Shown here: positions 21,706 through 24,711 of the stretch, piece after piece
Position numbering within the stretch: the stretch's first letter is position 1
How the letters are laid out: every line of letters begins with the position of its first letter
Source: Paulinella micropora
Lineage: Eukaryota; Cercozoa; Imbricatea; Euglyphida
Direction of reading: 5' to 3'
Assembly (NCBI GenBank): GCA_009731375.1
Contig: BJOX01000063.1
Location: 97,523 to 122,233, forward strand
Length of the DNA stretch: 24,711 nucleotides
The notes under the pieces: generated by a model
Told to the model about the DNA's origin: nothing
The model's database searches: none
Seen by the model: only the letters and a program-made list of their open reading frames with translations
Translations under genes and position numbers: made by a program

Positions 21706-21984
21706 GGTCTGCAGAATATAAAGCAACAAATAACTTGCTAGTAAAGTACAACGTGTGGCGGCCAAAATCTAGAACACGGAATGGACGTGTAAAATTTGCA
21801 AGTGGTACGTGGTGAAGATTTGAATTGCTGGGTAGCAATTGGGGATTGCTGGAGGCGATCGTCAAATAAGAAGTGTACAAAGACAACCACATAACGAAAT
21901 AAGAAAATACTCAATATGTAACAATAAAGATAAAATAATTTTGCATATCGTATCAAGTCTGTGTGTCGATCGATAGTCAGTTCG

Positions 21985-23872
21985 TATTGTATTTTGGTTT
22001 ATTGTATTGTATTGTATTGTATTGTATTGTATTATATCATATTATATTATATTACATCACAATACATTGCATTACATTACATTACGTGTCATTATAAAAT
22101 ATCATAAAATAATATAACATATTATATTATATTATATTATATTATATTATATTATATTATATTATATTATATTATATTATATTATATTAATTATATTATA
22201 TTATATTATATTATATTATATTATATTATATTATATTATATTATATTATATTATTATATTATATATTATATATTATATGTTATATTATATTATATTATAT
22301 TACATTATATTATTATATTATATTATATTATATTATATTATATTATATTATATCATATCATATCATATCCTATATCATATCATATATCATATCATATATT
22401 ATATTATATAATATTATATTATATTATATTATATTATATTATATTATATTATATTACATTACATTACATTACATTATTATATTACATGACATCATATTAT
22501 ATTATATTATATTATATTATATTATATTATATTATATTATATTATATTATATTATATTATATTATATTATATCATATTATATTATATTATATTATTATAT
22601 TATATTATATTATACAATATAATATAATATAATATAATATAATATAATATAATATAATATAATATAATATAATATAATATAATATAATATAATATGTTAT
22701 AACATAATTTAATATAATATGATATAATATAATGTAATATAATATAATATGATATAATATAATATAATATAATATAATATAATATAATATGATATAATAT
22801 AATATAATATAATACTATACTATACTATACTAGACTATACTAGACTATACTATACTATCTATACTATACTATACTATACTATACTATACTATACTATACT
22901 ATACTATACTATACTATACTATACTATACTATACTATATACTATACTATATACTATACTATATACTATACTATATACTATACTATATACTATACTATATA
23001 CTATACTATACTATACTATACTATACTATACTATACTATACTATACTATACTATACTATACTATATCATATCATATCATATCATATCATATCATATCATA
23101 TCATATCATATCATATCGTATCGTATCGTATCGTATCGTATCGTATCGTATCGTATCGTATCATATCATATCATATCATATCATATCATATCATATCATA
23201 TCATATCATTATCATATCATTATCATATCATTATCATATCATTATCATATCATATCATATCATATCATATCATATCATATCATATCATATCATTATCATA
23301 TCTTATCATATCATATCATATCATATCATATCATATCATTATCATATCATTATCATATCATTATCATATCATATCATATCATATCATATCATATCATATC
23401 ATATCATATCATATCATATCATATCATATCATATCATATCATATCATATTATATTATTATATTATATTATATTACATTATATTATATTATTATATTATAT
23501 TATATTATATTATATTATATATTATATTATATTACATTACATTACATTATATTATATTATATTATATTATATTATATTATATTATATTATATTATATTAT
23601 ATTATATTATATTATATTATATTATATTATATTATATTGTATTATTGTATTGTATTGTATTGTATTGTATTGTATTATAGTATAGTATAGTATAGTATAG
23701 TATAGTATAGTATAGTATATTACATTACATTACATTACATTACATTATATATCATATCATATCATATCATATCATATCATATCATATCATATCATGTCAT
23801 ATCATATCATATCATATCATATCATATCATATCATGTCATATTACATTACATTACATTTACATTACATTACA
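21985..23872. repeat. ~1.9-kb domain of pentanucleotide arrays
   Basis: Successive 5-bp arrays: ATTGT, ATTAT (to ~22613), its complement AATAT/ATAAT (to ~22812), ACTAT, CATAT, GTATC, CATAT with regular CATTAT interruptions, ATTAT, ATTGT, AGTAT, ATTAC, CATAT and ATTAC. All keep a 5-bp period. 21706-21984 upstream is ordinary sequence with the probable TRIM-like 5' flank. Confidence 0.9.
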
Positions 23873-24124
23873 TACATAAATGCATGCATGCATACATACA
23901 TACATACATACATACATACATGCATACATACATACATATGTCATACATACATACATACATACATACCTCCATACATACCTCCATACATACCTCCATACAT
24001 ACCTCCATACATACCTCCATACATACCTCCATACATACCTCCATACATACCTCCATACATGCATACATACATACAGATGTACATACATGCATACATAAAT
24101 ATGTACATATATACATACACAAGA

Positions 24125-24162
<38 letters not shown>

Positions 24163-24233
24163 ACTCACAGACACACACACATAGACACACACACACACAC
24201 ACACACACATACACACAGACATAAACACACACA

Positions 24234-24268
<35 letters not shown>
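23873..24268. repeat. CATA array, 12-bp satellite and CA array
   Basis: CATA repeats enclose about eight copies of the 12-mer CCTCCATACATA (23967-24060). A CA array with TCAC, AGAC and AAAC variants spans 24131-24268. Confidence 0.85.
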
Positions 24269-24269
<1 letters not shown>

Positions 24270-24382
24270 ACTGCCAACACACCGTTTACACCAATTCCAT
24301 TCTTGCATGCTCGAATTCCATTCTCGTACATACGGAAGCCCGAAATATTCCTTTTTTGTCTGTATCAATTGACTCACACAAC

Positions 24383-24478
24383 ATGTCATCGAGAAGTTTC
24401 TTGGACAAAGCACAGGCGAAACAGACCGCCAAGGAAGAAGCCAAGATTGAATTTCAAATGGCAGACCTGCCGACAGAG
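24383..24478 (+). CDS. First coding exon of an unrecognised gene (partial)
   Basis: The ATG at 24383 opens 32 codons (MSSRSFLDKAQAKQTAKEEA at the start, FQMADLPTE at the end) that finish exactly at GAG/GTGAGT, a strong 5' splice site. The peptide is a charged, probably helical N-terminus rich in Lys, Glu and Ala, with no signal peptide or membrane segment. The rest of the gene would lie beyond the window or in the last 230 bases, where I see no second exon. I do not recognise the family. Confidence 0.5.
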
Positions 24479-24518
24479 GTGAGTGGCAGTTGCAGAATTT
24501 CAGGCTCTTTCCTCTATT

Positions 24519-24711
24519 TCTGCTACTACTACTACTACTACTACTACTAGGCCTAGGCCTTCGGTTTAATGAAGTTAACAATTTAACCTCTGGTCTATCC
24601 ATACAAATCGTTAGCTCAAGAGCTATTGATTTAACTAGATGGTGACCTACGTCTCAAGTTATTAAAGGTAATGAGAAATTATCAAAATATTAAAGTATTA
24701 AAATAAAATGA
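24519..24711. other. ACT array and end of window
   Basis: A short ACT array (24522-24549) is followed by the palindrome AGGCCTAGGCCT and AT-rich sequence, probably intron of the gene beginning at 24383. No exon is seen. Confidence 0.4.

Noticed and set aside
24165-24602. Minus-strand open frame of 145 codons near the window end
   Set aside because: It is made of a CA-array translation and an ACT-array Ser run, overlapping a better-supported plus-strand exon.

Overview
The window is eukaryotic nuclear DNA: genes are split by GT-AG introns, there are tRNA-derived SINE-like repeats and foldback/MITE-like elements, and more than half of the sequence is simple repeats (TATC, CATA/TATG, AAT/ATT, CTTT, TA, CA/TG and pentanucleotides). 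Two of the recognisable genes are animal-type: a STRA6-family (retinol-binding-protein receptor) membrane protein and a TRIM-type RING/B-box/filamin protein. The source is therefore most likely an animal or a close unicellular relative of animals; the sequence alone does not settle which. There are three assembly gaps (1005-1512, 16579-16735, 18544-18553), and a 41-base C run borders the first, so local base accuracy is uneven.

Layout. 1-7480: pyrimidine-rich and TATC/AAT arrays, with a ~470-bp dispersed repeat (1853-2324), two foldback elements (about 3111-3320 and 3629-3713), ~115-bp minisatellites (4585-5260) and a candidate tiny exon (601-643). 6209-13361 (+): a STRA6-like gene. Its exons at 7483-7571, 9087-9176, 11288-11395, 11844-12032, 12370-12409 and 12541-13361 join in phase, and a 24-nt microexon may lie at 12216-12239. 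The introns are almost wholly tetranucleotide repeats, and they carry many partial copies of the neighbouring exon edges with their splice sites. 13362-16060: intergenic, with two related MITE-like elements. 16061-18234: five copies of a tRNA-derived SINE embedded in ATT/AAT arrays, two of them in a ~1.1-kb inverted repeat. 18362-21705 (-): a TRIM-like gene (RING, two B-boxes, coiled coil, filamin repeat, glycine-rich domain) in two exons, whose reading frame is broken at about five places, all near homopolymer runs. 21985-23870: ~1.9 kb of pentanucleotide arrays. 24383-24478 (+): what looks like the first coding exon of an unrecognised gene.

The two main genes have unrelated roles (membrane retinoid/vitamin-A-type transport versus probable ubiquitin ligase) and show no sign of joint regulation. 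The most unusual signal is the repeated duplication of exon-intron boundary segments inside the microsatellite introns of the STRA6-like gene.
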